64,000 nucleotides of DNA from Halothiobacillus diazotrophicus (GCF_001663815.1 NZ_CP016027.1:310001-374000), one strand, 5' to 3'; numbered from the stretch's first letter, positions 15,822 to 24,734 are shown. Program-made: numbers and translations. Notes: a model not told the origin generated them from the letters alone.

Positions 15822-18380
15822 ATGAGCCGATATCTATGGGCTTTGTTGAGCCTGTTCCTTTTTGCCCCCTTGGTTGTCGCGAAGCCAGTTGCTGATGTCG
15901 GCAAGTCCCCCCATGGCGATGTGGCCATCGCAGTGTCCCTGTCGGTACCGGAGTGCCGAATGTCTGGCGCGGATTTGCCAGTTGATCGGCCGCCAGTGGG
16001 TTATGAACGGGTTCGGACTGATCGGGTCGATTGGAATGGGGATGGCTGGTGCGATCTTGCCTATTTTTTCGCGCCGAAGGATCTTTCTGCCCGGCGACAC
16101 CTGGGCGGATTCGCTGTCGATTTTTTCACGTTTACGCCTCCCGCCGCGTGGCAGCGCGTCACGCGAATGATTAACGCCAGTGGCTCCGTCGAAAATTACG
16201 ATCCCCGCACGCCATTTCCCACGCCGGATTCCCTGTTTTCGCGTGCGGGCGGTGTGCCCTGGAGTCATTTTCTGATTGGCAGCGTCGAGTGGGTCGATAA
16301 CCCTCTTCATGGGCTACTCATGGTGGCGGATGACAATATCTATCAGTGGCAAAAGGGGCAAAATGCGACGGAGGGAGCTTCCTTCTCCGAGTTGGCAGAC
16401 GCAAGTGCCGACGTGATGCGTTTGAATCTGGTCGCTGCCCACCAATTACGGATTCTGGATGAGTTGCTGCGGACTCCAGATTACCGGACGCTCAATCAAT
16501 TGGATTTTTCAGGTTTCGCTGATAGCCCGGATCTACGCATCATACGGGTGGCTCGGGTGCTTTGTTTGATGCGGGGGGATCTTGCTTGTCTGTCCGAAGC
16601 GGTGAAATCCGCCGCCTTGCACCCCGGCGTGCAGTGGCTGGATATTGGCGCATTGCAACAGGCCATGATTTTGCAGGCTGAATTCCACGAAGTCGTTGGT
16701 CAGGATTTGGCTCTGGCGGCGCTCAATAAGTATGAATCCCATTGGTCGGATAGTACTGCCACTTGGCGAAACTGGTATGAACAGGGGCGGCATCATGCGC
16801 TCGATGCGCCGTTGCCTCAAACTGCACTGGATTCGATTCGCAACCTGTTGGCGTTACCTGTTTTATGGCCGAAAGCGGACAAGTCGCTTTTTCAGGCATT
16901 GAATGACTATTTCGTATTGCAGCATTTTCTGCCTTGGAAGCATGGCCGTTTGGCGGATGGGCGAGATTGGCAAATAGGTTTCGCGGATGGCGCGCTCATG
17001 ATGCAGCTTGATGGTCACTGGCGCCGATTAACCGAACTTCCCTGGGTCGGTTATCAGATGCCAATGCCCGAGCCGGGGGATCAGGACGATTGCATGCGGG
17101 CGTTCTGTGGTCCCAACTCGCCATATCCGGCGCGATTGCTGCCCAGCGACGCGCTTAAGGTCAAGGGGACGGGAGAAAGCCGCGACTTTACGGCGAGTAC
17201 GCCCTGGACGGGATACGGCGGAAGCGATATCGAGGGCGAGTGTCATCTGGTTGAGCACCCTGCCTATTTTCAGATGGATTGCGGTATCGGTTACGACGGT
17301 GGGGCTCATCCCGATGAATGGTATGGATCGTATTTCTTTTCGAAAAATCCGGCGATTTTCGGTCTGGCGGTTCCAGATAGTCGGGATACCTGCATGGGGG
17401 CGAAATACGACGAGGCGGCTTTCGATCATGCCTGGAACGACCTGCTGGCCAGCTGTGCCTATGAAATGGATACCGAAAAGGAGGGTATGCCGGACAAGGC
17501 ACACTACGCACACTGGTTGAAGGCTGGGCAGGAAATAGTAGGTGAGGGGCTACCCTCCTGTGCGCAGGTTGAGATGGATTCATCCACAAACAAGCTGAGC
17601 GTATTTGCCAACACTGGGATGATTGGCAGGGAAGCGCGCAGTACCGCCTGTGATCAGGCCTCGGTCGGCGTGCCGTTGGAAAATCCCGAGCAGTACATTC
17701 ATTTGCATTTGACGAGCCCACTCGTGGTCAGCCTGTTGACACGACCCGAAGATACGGCTGCCCATTGGCCGCTGGGCAATACCCACGCCGAGCGGATGTT
17801 GCTGGATCGGGACTATGTGCAACTGGACCGGCAATTGAATCGTCAGTATCAGGCCCTGCTCAAGGCGACCCCACCGGAAAAACGTCCCACGCTCATCGAA
17901 GCGGAGCGGGCCTGGCTCAGGCAAAGGGATCGTTTGCTAGCTGGAAAATCGATCCAGATCAAGGACACCTGTGCGATGGATGGGTGTTCTGGCACTGTCC
18001 AGAGAGCGATTCCCGTACATGCGTTCCTGGATGAACGGATCGATCAGCTGAAACGGCAAAGGGAGCGGGTGAAAAAGCAGAAGGAATTGGCGCAGATCAA
18101 TTTCTATGGCCGTTTCCCCAAGTGCGTTACGCCACTGGCCGAAAATCAGTGTGATGTACCGATTCTGGTTACGTGGTGCTGGGATACGGAAGGAAAACTC
18201 GCGCAGTGGCAGGATACTGAGATGGTCTGCGCACGTGTGGGGCGTGTCACCAGCATGATCGAACCGGGTCAGGTGCTCTATGCGCCGATGCCCCATTCGA
18301 ACGATCCCTTGAGCGCTCAGATCAAGGTTTATCACAGCTGTGTGGCGGACGATCGCACCCGGAGCTGCGTGAAAAATTGA
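15822..18380 (+). CDS. large secreted protein with LprI-like C-terminal region
   Basis: 852 residues with a clear signal peptide (first about 24 residues, ending at PLVVAK). The start at 15822 uses GGAG ten bases upstream. Most of the protein is unassigned: an all-alpha middle (about 200-350), then a Cys-containing beta region (about 430-590). Residues near 660-750 contain 'LNRQYQALLKATPPEKRP' and 'ERAWLRQRD', the hallmark of the LprI/DUF1311 lysozyme-inhibitor-like repeat. Many cysteines suggest disulphides and a periplasmic location. No neighbour explains it. Lower GC than surrounding genes hints at different origin. Confidence 0.7.
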   Translation: MSRYLWALLSLFLFAPLVVAKPVADVGKSPHGDVAIAVSLSVPECRMSGADLPVDRPPVGYERVRTDRVDWNGDGWCDLAYFFAPKDLSARRHLGGFAVDFFTFTPPAAWQRVTRMINASGSVENYDPRTPFPTPDSLFSRAGGVPWSHFLIGSVEWVDNPLHGLLMVADDNIYQWQKGQNATEGASFSELADASADVMRLNLVAAHQLRILDELLRTPDYRTLNQLDFSGFADSPDLRIIRVARVLCLMRGDLACLSEAVKSAALHPGVQWLDIGALQQAMILQAEFHEVVGQDLALAALNKYESHWSDSTATWRNWYEQGRHHALDAPLPQTALDSIRNLLALPVLWPKADKSLFQALNDYFVLQHFLPWKHGRLADGRDWQIGFADGALMMQLDGHWRRLTELPWVGYQMPMPEPGDQDDCMRAFCGPNSPYPARLLPSDALKVKGTGESRDFTASTPWTGYGGSDIEGECHLVEHPAYFQMDCGIGYDGGAHPDEWYGSYFFSKNPAIFGLAVPDSRDTCMGAKYDEAAFDHAWNDLLASCAYEMDTEKEGMPDKAHYAHWLKAGQEIVGEGLPSCAQVEMDSSTNKLSVFANTGMIGREARSTACDQASVGVPLENPEQYIHLHLTSPLVVSLLTRPEDTAAHWPLGNTHAERMLLDRDYVQLDRQLNRQYQALLKATPPEKRPTLIEAERAWLRQRDRLLAGKSIQIKDTCAMDGCSGTVQRAIPVHAFLDERIDQLKRQRERVKKQKELAQINFYGRFPKCVTPLAENQCDVPILVTWCWDTEGKLAQWQDTEMVCARVGRVTSMIEPGQVLYAPMPHSNDPLSAQIKVYHSCVADDRTRSCVKN

Positions 18381-18503
18381 AATAACTGCTGGAACATGAG
18401 GCGCGTCGTCAGGGCATTCAGTGACCGCCTCGGCACTCGCTATGGTATGTCCGGCCATGCGTCCGTAAATACCCTCGAAGGTCATTGAATCCGAACGAAG
18501 CCC

Positions 18504-18920
18504 CTAGAGCACCGTGGATTCCACTGTATGCAGCGGGGCGGGGAGGGTCCGCAGCCAGACGATTTCGGAACCCGGTTCGTCGTCGCTTCGGTGTGTGGGC
18601 TCAATCTTTTCCACCGTGCCGATCAGCGTCGTATTTTCGAACGAGATCTCGATATCCTCGCCCAGCATCAGGCCCGTATGGCCGATGGGCCCGATCAGCA
18701 GTAGCTGATGATCTTCCAGAACGGTGTGCGTGCGGAGGGTGTGCTTTCCATCATGGCGGCGGATGGTCACGAGGTTGGGCTGCATGCTGTCCATGCGGTT
18801 ATCGAGACTCATGCCGCCCAAACCCATCGATTCGAGGGCATCGGCCGCATGCTGGCGTTGTTCGTGGTTGAGTCCGGCCCAGCGCAGGACGGAATCGGTA
18901 TCGTCGGGTTTTTCGGACAT
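18504..18920 (-). CDS. unknown protein, paralogue of the gene at 14714
   Basis: 138 residues, sharing with the 14714 protein the N-terminal 'LRWAGL...AADALESMGL.GMSLDNR' and C-terminal 'LLIGPIGHTGLMLGEDI...KIEPTHRSDD' blocks; the central strand region is more divergent. Soluble, no signal peptide, no metal motif. A perfect 12-bp palindrome GTACATATGTAC lies at 18950-18961 just upstream of its start, a possible operator. Confidence 0.65.
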   Translation of the reverse strand: MSEKPDDTDSVLRWAGLNHEQRQHAADALESMGLGGMSLDNRMDSMQPNLVTIRRHDGKHTLRTHTVLEDHQLLLIGPIGHTGLMLGEDIEISFENTTLIGTVEKIEPTHRSDDEPGSEIVWLRTLPAPLHTVESTVL

Positions 18921-18949
18921 AACGTGCGCTCCTTCGGGAAATGTCTCGG

Positions 18950-18961
18950 GTACATATGTAC
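18950..18961. promoter_or_regulatory. 12-bp palindrome upstream of the 18504 gene
   Basis: GTACATATGTAC is a perfect palindrome 30 bp before the start codon. It could be an operator, but no regulator is known and chance occurrence is possible. Confidence 0.25.
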
Positions 18962-19225
18962 AGGGCCCATCGGAATTTGCAAGGGGCCGGTGTCGAGATC
19001 CGGTACCCTTGCGTTACACAGATCGCATTTGATCGCATGGGGTGGTCGAAACATTTACCAACCGGGCGGGGTTTTTCGCTCTGTAAAAATATATTTTCAT
19101 TGCGCCCCTTCAAACGTAAAACAAACGCCGAAATCCCTGCTCTAATAGCGGTTGGCGGAGCATTCGTTTCGTCGCGTTCCCCGTTCTTGGGGCATTTTCC
19201 CGTGTGTATTGTCAGGAGTCTGGTT

Positions 19226-19750
19226 ATGTGTCGCGCCGCGCGTCTTGGTGTGTCCCTGTTGGTTCTGTTGTTTGCGTTCGTTGGCCAGGCCTCGGCCGGT
19301 TCGGTCAAGGTGGGTTATGTGAATTCCGTTGCCCTCATGGAGCAGGCGCCGCAGGCGGATATGGCCAAGCAGGCGCTGGAACAGGAATTCTCCCCGCGCG
19401 AGCAGGAAATCAACGACCTGCAACAGCAGGTACAGGGGCTGCAAAACAAGCTGGACAAGGACGGCGCGAGCATGAGCGATGCCGAGCGCACCAAGCTGCA
19501 CCAGCAGATCGATCAGAAAATGCTCCGCATCCAGCAGAAGCAGAACGACTTTCAGGACGACCTGAATCTGAAAAAGAGCGAGGCCCTCGGCAAGCTGCAA
19601 CAGACCGTATTGCAGGCCATCAAGGAAGTTGCCGCCAAGAACGGCTATGAACTCGTCGTATCCGACGGCGTCGTCTACGCCGCGCCGACGGTGAACATCA
19701 CCAATCTGGTCGCCGAGCGGCTGAAGGAAATGGTCAAGGCCAAGAAGTAA
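19226..19750 (+). CDS. OmpH/Skp family periplasmic chaperone
   Basis: 174 residues: signal peptide (about 1-26, ending ASAGS), then the Skp core with 'KVGYVNSVALMEQAP', a long Gln/Lys-rich coiled coil (about 60-130, the tentacles) and the closing strand 'GYELVVSDGVVYAAPTVNIT'. Skp trimers carry unfolded outer-membrane proteins across the periplasm. The start follows AGGAG. It is away from the usual bamA-lpxD context, so it may be an additional OmpH-like protein rather than the main Skp. Confidence 0.88.
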   Translation: MCRAARLGVSLLVLLFAFVGQASAGSVKVGYVNSVALMEQAPQADMAKQALEQEFSPREQEINDLQQQVQGLQNKLDKDGASMSDAERTKLHQQIDQKMLRIQQKQNDFQDDLNLKKSEALGKLQQTVLQAIKEVAAKNGYELVVSDGVVYAAPTVNITNLVAERLKEMVKAKK

Positions 19751-19775
19751 TTCGGCTCAGCTGCGTTTCTCAGAT

Positions 19776-19806
19776 TGTTGGGGTGCGTTCCTTACCCCAA
19801 CCTACC
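19776..19806 (+). terminator. hairpin after the OmpH gene, GTTGGGGT-type repeat
   Basis: TTGGGGT / ACCCCAA stem (7 bp) followed by CCTACC; the same GTTGGGGTA...TACCCCAACCTAC unit recurs at 53801-54040. It may terminate the OmpH transcript but has no T tract. Confidence 0.4.
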
Positions 19807-19888
19807 CGTATGCCGCGCATTGCCACCGTTGCGCCACGTTCTTGCCGCAACGGCAGGACACAAGCTGGATAACCGCAGCGCGTCAAGG

Positions 19889-20221
19889 CTACCGGGGATT
19901 CATGTCGCTCAAGGAACAGACTTCCACCCCGTTCTGCTCGGCGCGCACACCATGAATCGCCGGGTTCGCCCTCAGCGTATCGACCACCTTGTTGTAGGTG
20001 CTCGACGAGACGCTATCCGCAAACTTGATCACGACGGAGCCATCCGGGTGCACATGGTATGAGGCCGTTTGATCGAGATTATTCTCAAACAGGATACCGG
20101 CCACCGCCGCATCAGCCTTGTTTTGCGTTTGAATTTCCGCTTGCGTGAGGGACTGCTGCGCGGCGCAGCCTGCCAATTGCATGGCCAGCAAGGCGACAAC
20201 CAGAACTAATAATTTCCGCAT
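19889..20221 (-). CDS. lipoprotein of unknown function
   Basis: 110 residues from the ATG at 20221. The N-terminus is a typical lipoprotein signal with lipobox LAGC (Cys about residue 18). The mature part has a small alpha/beta pattern ('HPDGSVVIKFAD...YNKVVDTLRANPAIHGVR') reminiscent of the small heavy-metal-associated or BON-like folds, but without a metal motif. Envelope location is confident; function unknown. Confidence 0.7.
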   Translation of the reverse strand: MRKLLVLVVALLAMQLAGCAAQQSLTQAEIQTQNKADAAVAGILFENNLDQTASYHVHPDGSVVIKFADSVSSSTYNKVVDTLRANPAIHGVRAEQNGVEVCSLSDMNPR

Positions 20222-20545
20222 GGCATTGGGTCCTTCGGTGATGTGTACGGGTCGGGGATCGGGCAACAAGCAGGTTCAGAGCAGACAGGCCAAGATGATG
20301 ACCCAAGATGATGATCAATAGCGCCCCGCGTTGATTGGCTGGGGCTACGCCGTCAATGAAGGCTAGCGGATGGCGGGGTAATGCCGCATACCCCGATTGG
20401 GTGATGGGACGAAAAATTCTCGGATCGAATCATCCGTCCGTTTATTGACCCGTCGAGACTACGCCGACCGTTGGCGCAGCCTCGCTATGATCGATTCGCG
20501 TACAGGCTTCCTGCGGTGAAAAATCCGGGTCGATGAATCGGTGGT
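20222..20545. other. intergenic region before the integron array
   Basis: No supportable gene. It contains a perfect 7-bp hairpin CGGGGTA / TACCCCG at 20374-20395 and marks the distal end of the cassette array that begins at 20546. Confidence 0.5.
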
Positions 20546-20618
20546 GGCCAACTGTATGCTCGATGATCGGCAAACCGGGTTGGCGCTTAACAGTCAGCTG
20601 CACAATAAACAGTTAGCG
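20546..20618 (-). repeat. attC-like site 14 (distal end of array)
   Basis: Bounded by GGCCAAC and GTTAGCG (RYYYAAC...GTTRRRY form) with complementary arms (CCAACTGT / ACAGTTAG). Follows directly after the stop codon of the minus-strand cassette gene at 20620. Shorter and more degenerate than the other sites. Confidence 0.5.
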
Positions 20619-20619
20619 C

Positions 20620-21093
20620 TTAACCGCCTCTCGCGCTGCTTCCAAAAAAGGCCTTACAAAAGCCTCGAGTTAATACGTACGTTCCGTAGTTTCTCCCTAT
20701 GTTGTGGGGGCCGGACGAGGGCTTCGTCATCGTGAGGTCTAACACTGCCTTATTACCATTTACTTTGAACGTCCCTTTGCCATGATCATTCCAACCATCC
20801 ACGAACTTGAAGGTCAATTCGCCATTGCGCTCATGCACAACAGGGAGCTGATCTCCGGCAAGCAACTGGTTGGCGTCCGTCATCAGGACGTAAAACGAAA
20901 GTTTTGGGTGGTGCTCATGACTTGAAATGACCACGCATGCGTATAAATACCCGGTCACACCGGGTGCGGCCAAAAAAGGCTCCGCAAGATAGTACTGCGC
21001 ATCACTCGACGCTGACCACCCTACAGAAGGCTGTAGAAATGCCGCCGCAAGTACAGCAAAAGCTATTTGGATTTTGTATCGATGTCTGCGCAT
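20620..21093 (-). CDS. integron cassette gene: secreted protein of unknown function
   Basis: 157 residues with a signal peptide (about 1-28, ending WSAS) followed by a beta-rich mature domain containing 'GNKAVLDLTMTKPSSG' and two cysteines. No family recognised. The ATG is five bases inside the cassette boundary and there is no ribosome-binding site of its own, as is common for cassettes. It is the last cassette of the array. Confidence 0.65.
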   Translation of the reverse strand: MRRHRYKIQIAFAVLAAAFLQPSVGWSASSDAQYYLAEPFLAAPGVTGYLYACVVISSHEHHPKLSFYVLMTDANQLLAGDQLPVVHERNGELTFKFVDGWNDHGKGTFKVNGNKAVLDLTMTKPSSGPHNIGRNYGTYVLTRGFCKAFFGSSARGG

Positions 21094-21098
21094 ATGAT

Positions 21099-21207
21099 TT
21101 CTAACGGCTAAGCTAACCCGTAGTCGGAGCGCGACGAGGGGAGTGAACCCACCGGTGAGGTAATTTTACTCTGACCCCAATTATCACCGTTGAATGAAGG
21201 GTTAGGC
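21099..21207 (-). repeat. attC site 13, carrying a REP-like insert
   Basis: Ends TTCTAAC and GTTAGGC; arms contain GCTAACCCGTAG..GGAGCGCGACG. Unlike the other sites it includes at 21161-21183 a 23-base sequence (TAATTTTACTCTGACCCC then AATTA) that is repeated exactly at 59524, so a mobile palindrome may have entered this attC. Confidence 0.65.
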
Positions 21208-21618
21208 GACATTGTCTTGAGCTCTTTTGCGGCGCAACAGCCAAAGGACAACAGCTGGAAAAAACAAAGCCGAGAACGCGGCGAACGAACGCTCCCCTGA
21301 AAGTGCAAGAGCTGCATTCCCAGCCACACTTTCGGTTGGTGAGGCACTCAAGTATGTCACTGGGATGTTCCGACCAGGGGCAAGTTCATCGCACGATAGC
21401 CCCCCCTCTGAAGATTTTCCATACCCGACTTCGCGTCGGCCTTGGGCAATGTACTCATAAGTGAAGGAGCCGTGATTACCGCAAGTGGTGGATATGACTG
21501 TGCCACTAGTTTGTACGCCCGACGACAGTAGCAACTCGTACCGCCCAATATGATTTGTGAAGCGAATGGTAAACCAAATCGCAACGGCTAAAACAACGTA
21601 GGTGAGCACGTTTCGCAC
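21202..21618 (-). CDS. integron cassette gene: two-span membrane protein (DUF3592-like)
   Basis: 138 residues with hydrophobic spans at about 4-20 and 108-128 and an extracytoplasmic beta domain between them ('TSGTVISTTCGNHGSFTYEY', 'VTYLSASPTES'), the arrangement of DUF3592 proteins. The stop codon lies inside the following attC core, as expected of a cassette gene. Function unknown. Confidence 0.65.
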   Translation of the reverse strand: MRNVLTYVVLAVAIWFTIRFTNHIGRYELLLSSGVQTSGTVISTTCGNHGSFTYEYIAQGRREVGYGKSSEGGLSCDELAPGRNIPVTYLSASPTESVAGNAALALSGERSFAAFSALFFPAVVLWLLRRKRAQDNVA

Positions 21619-21623
21619 TTGTT

Positions 21624-21692
21624 GCCTAACGTTAAGGTTGTGGGGCGCTCGCGCGATAGCGCGAAGCGTCCCACACGAACCGCTTGTTAGAG
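21624..21692 (-). repeat. attC site 12
   Basis: 69 bp from GCCTAAC to GTTAGAG with long complementary arms (GGTTGTGGGGCGCT / AGCGTCCCACACGAACC) and a short apical spacer. Confidence 0.8.
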
Positions 21693-22082
21693 CTGATGGA
21701 ATTCACGCAAAAATTCCTTTTTGGTTTGGTTGAATTTCCTGTGCTCTGAATGATTTAAAGGCCGTTCAGGTTCCGCGAATGCTGGAGCGATTACTCCCCA
21801 ATTAGAATTCCTTGCAAAGAAAATAACAACATCAATGTTACTTCCTTCCCAACGGTTTTGCACAACATGATTATCCCCGCATGCATCAACAGTTTTTACT
21901 TGGATTCGATAGTAATTTGGGCCATCTGAAATCAATAAATCAGTTTGGTGTCCATGATCTAGGATGGGGATGAATACCTGCCATCCATCCTGCATGAGCC
22001 AACTGACAACAATGCTTTCAAACGAAGTGTTCTTCATCGTTTGATGTGTTCCGGGCTTCGTTTGAGTGAGCCTTCTTGGCAT
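21687..22082 (-). CDS. integron cassette gene: PD-(D/E)XK nuclease-like protein
   Basis: 131 residues from 22082, chosen because AGGAGA precedes that ATG. 'HQTDLLISDGPNYYRIQVKT' reproduces the D...(E/Q)xK core of the PD-(D/E)XK fold, preceded by the alpha-1 Glu in 'SFESIVVSWLMQDGW'. This pattern is seen in group I intron-associated and restriction-like endonucleases. Single-domain size fits a stand-alone nuclease, possibly phage defence. Catalytic assignment is by motif only. Confidence 0.65.
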   Translation of the reverse strand: MPRRLTQTKPGTHQTMKNTSFESIVVSWLMQDGWQVFIPILDHGHQTDLLISDGPNYYRIQVKTVDACGDNHVVQNRWEGSNIDVVIFFARNSNWGVIAPAFAEPERPLNHSEHRKFNQTKKEFLREFHQL

Positions 22083-22101
22083 GTTCTCTCCTGTTTTATA
22101 A

Positions 22102-22174
22102 GCTCTAACGACCAAGCTCACTTGCCGCAATGAAGCGAAGCGTAATTGCAGTCAAGTGAAGCGCCTTGTTGGGC
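22102..22174 (-). repeat. attC site 11
   Basis: From CTCTAAC to GTTGGGC (GTTRRRY); arms CAAGCTCACTTG / CAAGTGAAGC-type complementary segments. Confidence 0.75.
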
Positions 22175-22180
22175 ATTGCT

Positions 22181-23842
22181 TTACTTCGATACCAGCGCAT
22201 TAATTTTCGACGCCAGCGGATTGAGGTCAACGCCGTTAGTCGCTACTTGGAGCATAACGTGCTGAGGCTTTCGGTGCGGACGAGCGGCCGGTGCAATCCC
22301 AAGAAATCTCTCCAAGTCATCGGGAAACGTGTCAATGCCCCCGGTAAAGGGATTGGACGTTGCCTGGATCGACGCATCTACTGGAGCGTGCCTCGCATTG
22401 TCCGAGTCATAAAGGACATAGTGCTTAATCCCGAAAGCCTCAAAAAGCCGCATGAATCGGTGAATGTTGTACTTGCCAATGGTATCTAGGATAAATACGC
22501 CTTTGCAGTTTGGGAGTAGCCCCTGATCAAACATGTATGAGAGAAGTGCTGTTTCGGTAGGCCCCTCAACCAAAAGAACCTTTTCAGAAAAGAATGCTGC
22601 GCTTCGTTTCTCGTCTAGCCAGAGTGCGTACTTGACTGCTTCCATATCAATTTGCAGATCGTCGGGGTCAATCTGCATTCCGGCAGCGGCCCATACCTGA
22701 GCGTCATGCTGGTTAACAGTGAGAACAGCATCCAGATCTTGGCTCGATATTTGATAACTTTTTGTGCAACAGGCTTCTCGTTGCAACCGGCAAATTGCCG
22801 TAATTTTCCGAATGCTGTGAGTGGCAAACTGGGGATTGTGGGTAGAAAGAAGGACTTGAGAGTCGGGGGCTTCAGCAAGCAGCCGTAGATCAGAGTTTAA
22901 AGAACTTACTTGGGTTGGGTGTAGAAATGCCTCAGGTTCTTCAAATAATATCCAGGTCAGCTCAGGTGCGAACTCTTTCTTCTTTGGGGTCTTCTTATTA
23001 GCGCTGTATTTTGCTGCCACTCGAATCAAAGTATAAATAACACTTCTCTGAAATCCCTGACCATAAGCCGAGATTGGTTGTGTTTTACCCAACGATTCAT
23101 CAACAATCTCATGATTAACGAGACCCTTTATGATGTCATCAACGCCAACTGGGTTAATATTTAGTTTGAATCCGGCACCCCAACCGGATAGTTCATTTGA
23201 AATATCGGTTTCTATGCTTTGAAGCGAATGCCCCTCAGTGGTCGTTTCAGTTTTAATCGCCCCTTCGAATTGTTCAAACGAGTCACTTAGTGCTTGATAG
23301 GCACCCGATTGCTCCATGACTTTGGAAAGAACAGAATTCACGAGGTCTCGAAGTGCTGAAGGGCCCGTAAGTTTAGTGTGTTCATCAATCTTGGAAACCG
23401 CGGGGATATAGATGATTTCGCCAAATTTCCCTTGCCCCACATTCTTAAAGCCGTAGAACCTCTCCTCAGACAGCACTCCACCTATATAGGCATAAGGCCC
23501 AGATTTTTCCTTACCTTCCTTATCTTTCTGGTCTGAATAGAGGTAATTCCTTACCCGAAAGGTATTGGTTTCTGACCGATACTCATCTTTTAATGTTTCA
23601 ATTTCCTCTGCAGAGGGTTCAAACTCAATTTCAACCCAAGTCTCTGTGCCTTCTGCCCCCTTGTGTGGAAAATCCCTAGTCTTATCAAATTTCACTCCTT
23701 TGCCGTAGAAAGCCCTGATAGCGTCAATAACTGTCGTTTTTCCTGCATTATTGACGCCCACAAGGATTCCATATTCATCTAGTGATATCGTCGCGTCACA
23801 TATTGAACGGAAGTTGTGGATGGTTATCTCGATGGCTTTCAC
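22181..23842 (-). CDS. integron cassette gene: OLD-family ATPase with TOPRIM nuclease domain
   Basis: 553 residues from a GTG at 23842, chosen because AAGGAG lies six bases upstream; a TTG-started extension has none. N-terminal SMC/RecF-type ATPase: Walker A GVNNAGKTT (29-37), an insert, then Walker B 'ILFEEPEAFLHP' and the 'LLSTHNPQF' H-loop. The C-terminal third carries a TOPRIM signature 'VLLVEGPTETALL' and 'YVLYDSDNA'. Such proteins are phage-exclusion nucleases (P2 OLD; GajA of Gabija). No helicase partner lies next to it, so it fits class 1 single-gene OLD. Unusually long for a cassette. Confidence 0.88.
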   Translation of the reverse strand: MKAIEITIHNFRSICDATISLDEYGILVGVNNAGKTTVIDAIRAFYGKGVKFDKTRDFPHKGAEGTETWVEIEFEPSAEEIETLKDEYRSETNTFRVRNYLYSDQKDKEGKEKSGPYAYIGGVLSEERFYGFKNVGQGKFGEIIYIPAVSKIDEHTKLTGPSALRDLVNSVLSKVMEQSGAYQALSDSFEQFEGAIKTETTTEGHSLQSIETDISNELSGWGAGFKLNINPVGVDDIIKGLVNHEIVDESLGKTQPISAYGQGFQRSVIYTLIRVAAKYSANKKTPKKKEFAPELTWILFEEPEAFLHPTQVSSLNSDLRLLAEAPDSQVLLSTHNPQFATHSIRKITAICRLQREACCTKSYQISSQDLDAVLTVNQHDAQVWAAAGMQIDPDDLQIDMEAVKYALWLDEKRSAAFFSEKVLLVEGPTETALLSYMFDQGLLPNCKGVFILDTIGKYNIHRFMRLFEAFGIKHYVLYDSDNARHAPVDASIQATSNPFTGGIDTFPDDLERFLGIAPAARPHRKPQHVMLQVATNGVDLNPLASKINALVSK

Positions 23843-23860
23843 TGTGACTCCTTTTTTGAT

Positions 23861-23956
23861 GCCCAACGCCTAAGCTAACCCGCCGCCGGAGCGCGACGCG
23901 CGGAGGGTACCCAACGGCGCAGCCGGTGGGCGGTCGGGTTGAGCGTGATGTTAGGC
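23861..23956 (-). repeat. attC site 10
   Basis: 96 bp, GCCCAAC to GTTAGGC, with arms CTAACCCGCCGCC / GGTGGGCGGTCGGGTT. Nearly identical to the sites at 27750, 28022 and 28294. Confidence 0.9.
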
Positions 23957-24132
23957 GCGGGATGATGAAAAAACGATGAACCCATGACCTGCGGTACCTC
24001 CCTGTGGGCGACGCCCTGACTTACCACTATGCACCAAGCCCCAACGATGCGCGACCCGGAATTTGAAGCGTGTGCTTGCGGCCAGATTGGGCTACCGAAC
24101 TGATGACAGAAAACACCAAGAACCACCCGAGT
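23957..24132. repeat. gene-less integron cassette, copy 1 of 3
   Basis: About 176 bp closely similar to 27846-28021 and 28118-28293 (shared GATGAACCCATGACCTGCGG, TGTGGGCGACGCCC, GACAGAAAACACCAA). Open frames here run into the attC sites and are not credible genes. Confidence 0.75.
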
Positions 24133-24244
24133 GCCTAACGCCACCAATGAGGGGCAAGCCGTAGTGGGGATTTTTTTGTGCTAGTTTTTTCAGCACAAAA
24201 AAAGCACCGCGGAGGTTTGTCCCTCTCAATTGGTTTTGTTAGGC
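24133..24244 (-). repeat. attC site 9 with internal AT-rich hairpin
   Basis: GCCTAAC to GTTAGGC, 112 bp; the centre forms a long stem TTTTTTTGTGCT / AGCACAAAAAAA, and outer arms CAATGAGGG / CCCTCTCAATTGG pair. Confidence 0.75.
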
Positions 24245-24250
24245 CATTTT

Positions 24251-24721
24251 TCATAGTGTTTTTTTCATATGAACCACTTCAAACTTCGAACCACTAGAAA
24301 GAGTAACGCTCTCTCTATTTGACTCTTTAAAACCGTGTTTAATGTAAAACGGTTCGCCAGCTAATGTGGCAACCAGAAACAGTCTTTTAACTTTTTCTAG
24401 TTTTAGTTGAGCTACACATTTATTCAGTATTTCGCTGGCGACCCCTTGCCTCGCATGCCCAGGGTGAACAAAGAATGCCTTTAATTCCGCTTCATTACTT
24501 CCTTGCAAATGCTTATACCCTCCGATAGCAACAATGCTACCTGATACCTCCGCAATAAATAATTTTCTTTCAATAACCATTTTTTTGATTCCAGAAACAA
24601 GCTCTAATGCTTCCCCTATAATTTCAGAGCGATAAAATCCCGCTTGTAAATTACTGGTAGACAACTCAATTAGAACTCGTATTTCTTCTATTTCATTTAT
24701 TCGAGCAAAACGAATATTCAT
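24251..24721 (-). CDS. integron cassette gene: GNAT-family N-acetyltransferase
   Basis: 156 residues, full-length single GNAT domain. Motif A 'AFFVHPGHARQGVASEIL' binds acetyl-CoA, and the end 'PFYIKHGFKESNRESV' is the usual motif B. Acceptor unknown; cassette GNATs are sometimes resistance or toxin-like enzymes. Markedly AT-rich compared with the chromosome, consistent with acquisition. Confidence 0.85.
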   Translation of the reverse strand: MNIRFARINEIEEIRVLIELSTSNLQAGFYRSEIIGEALELVSGIKKMVIERKLFIAEVSGSIVAIGGYKHLQGSNEAELKAFFVHPGHARQGVASEILNKCVAQLKLEKVKRLFLVATLAGEPFYIKHGFKESNRESVTLSSGSKFEVVHMKKTL

Positions 24722-24734
24722 ATACTTGATGAGG

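Noticed and set aside
23875-24147. 90-codon minus-strand frame and its relatives at 27764-28057 and 27981-28187
   Set aside because: They read through attC palindromes and the gene-less cassette; similarity among them reflects the DNA repeats, not a conserved protein.
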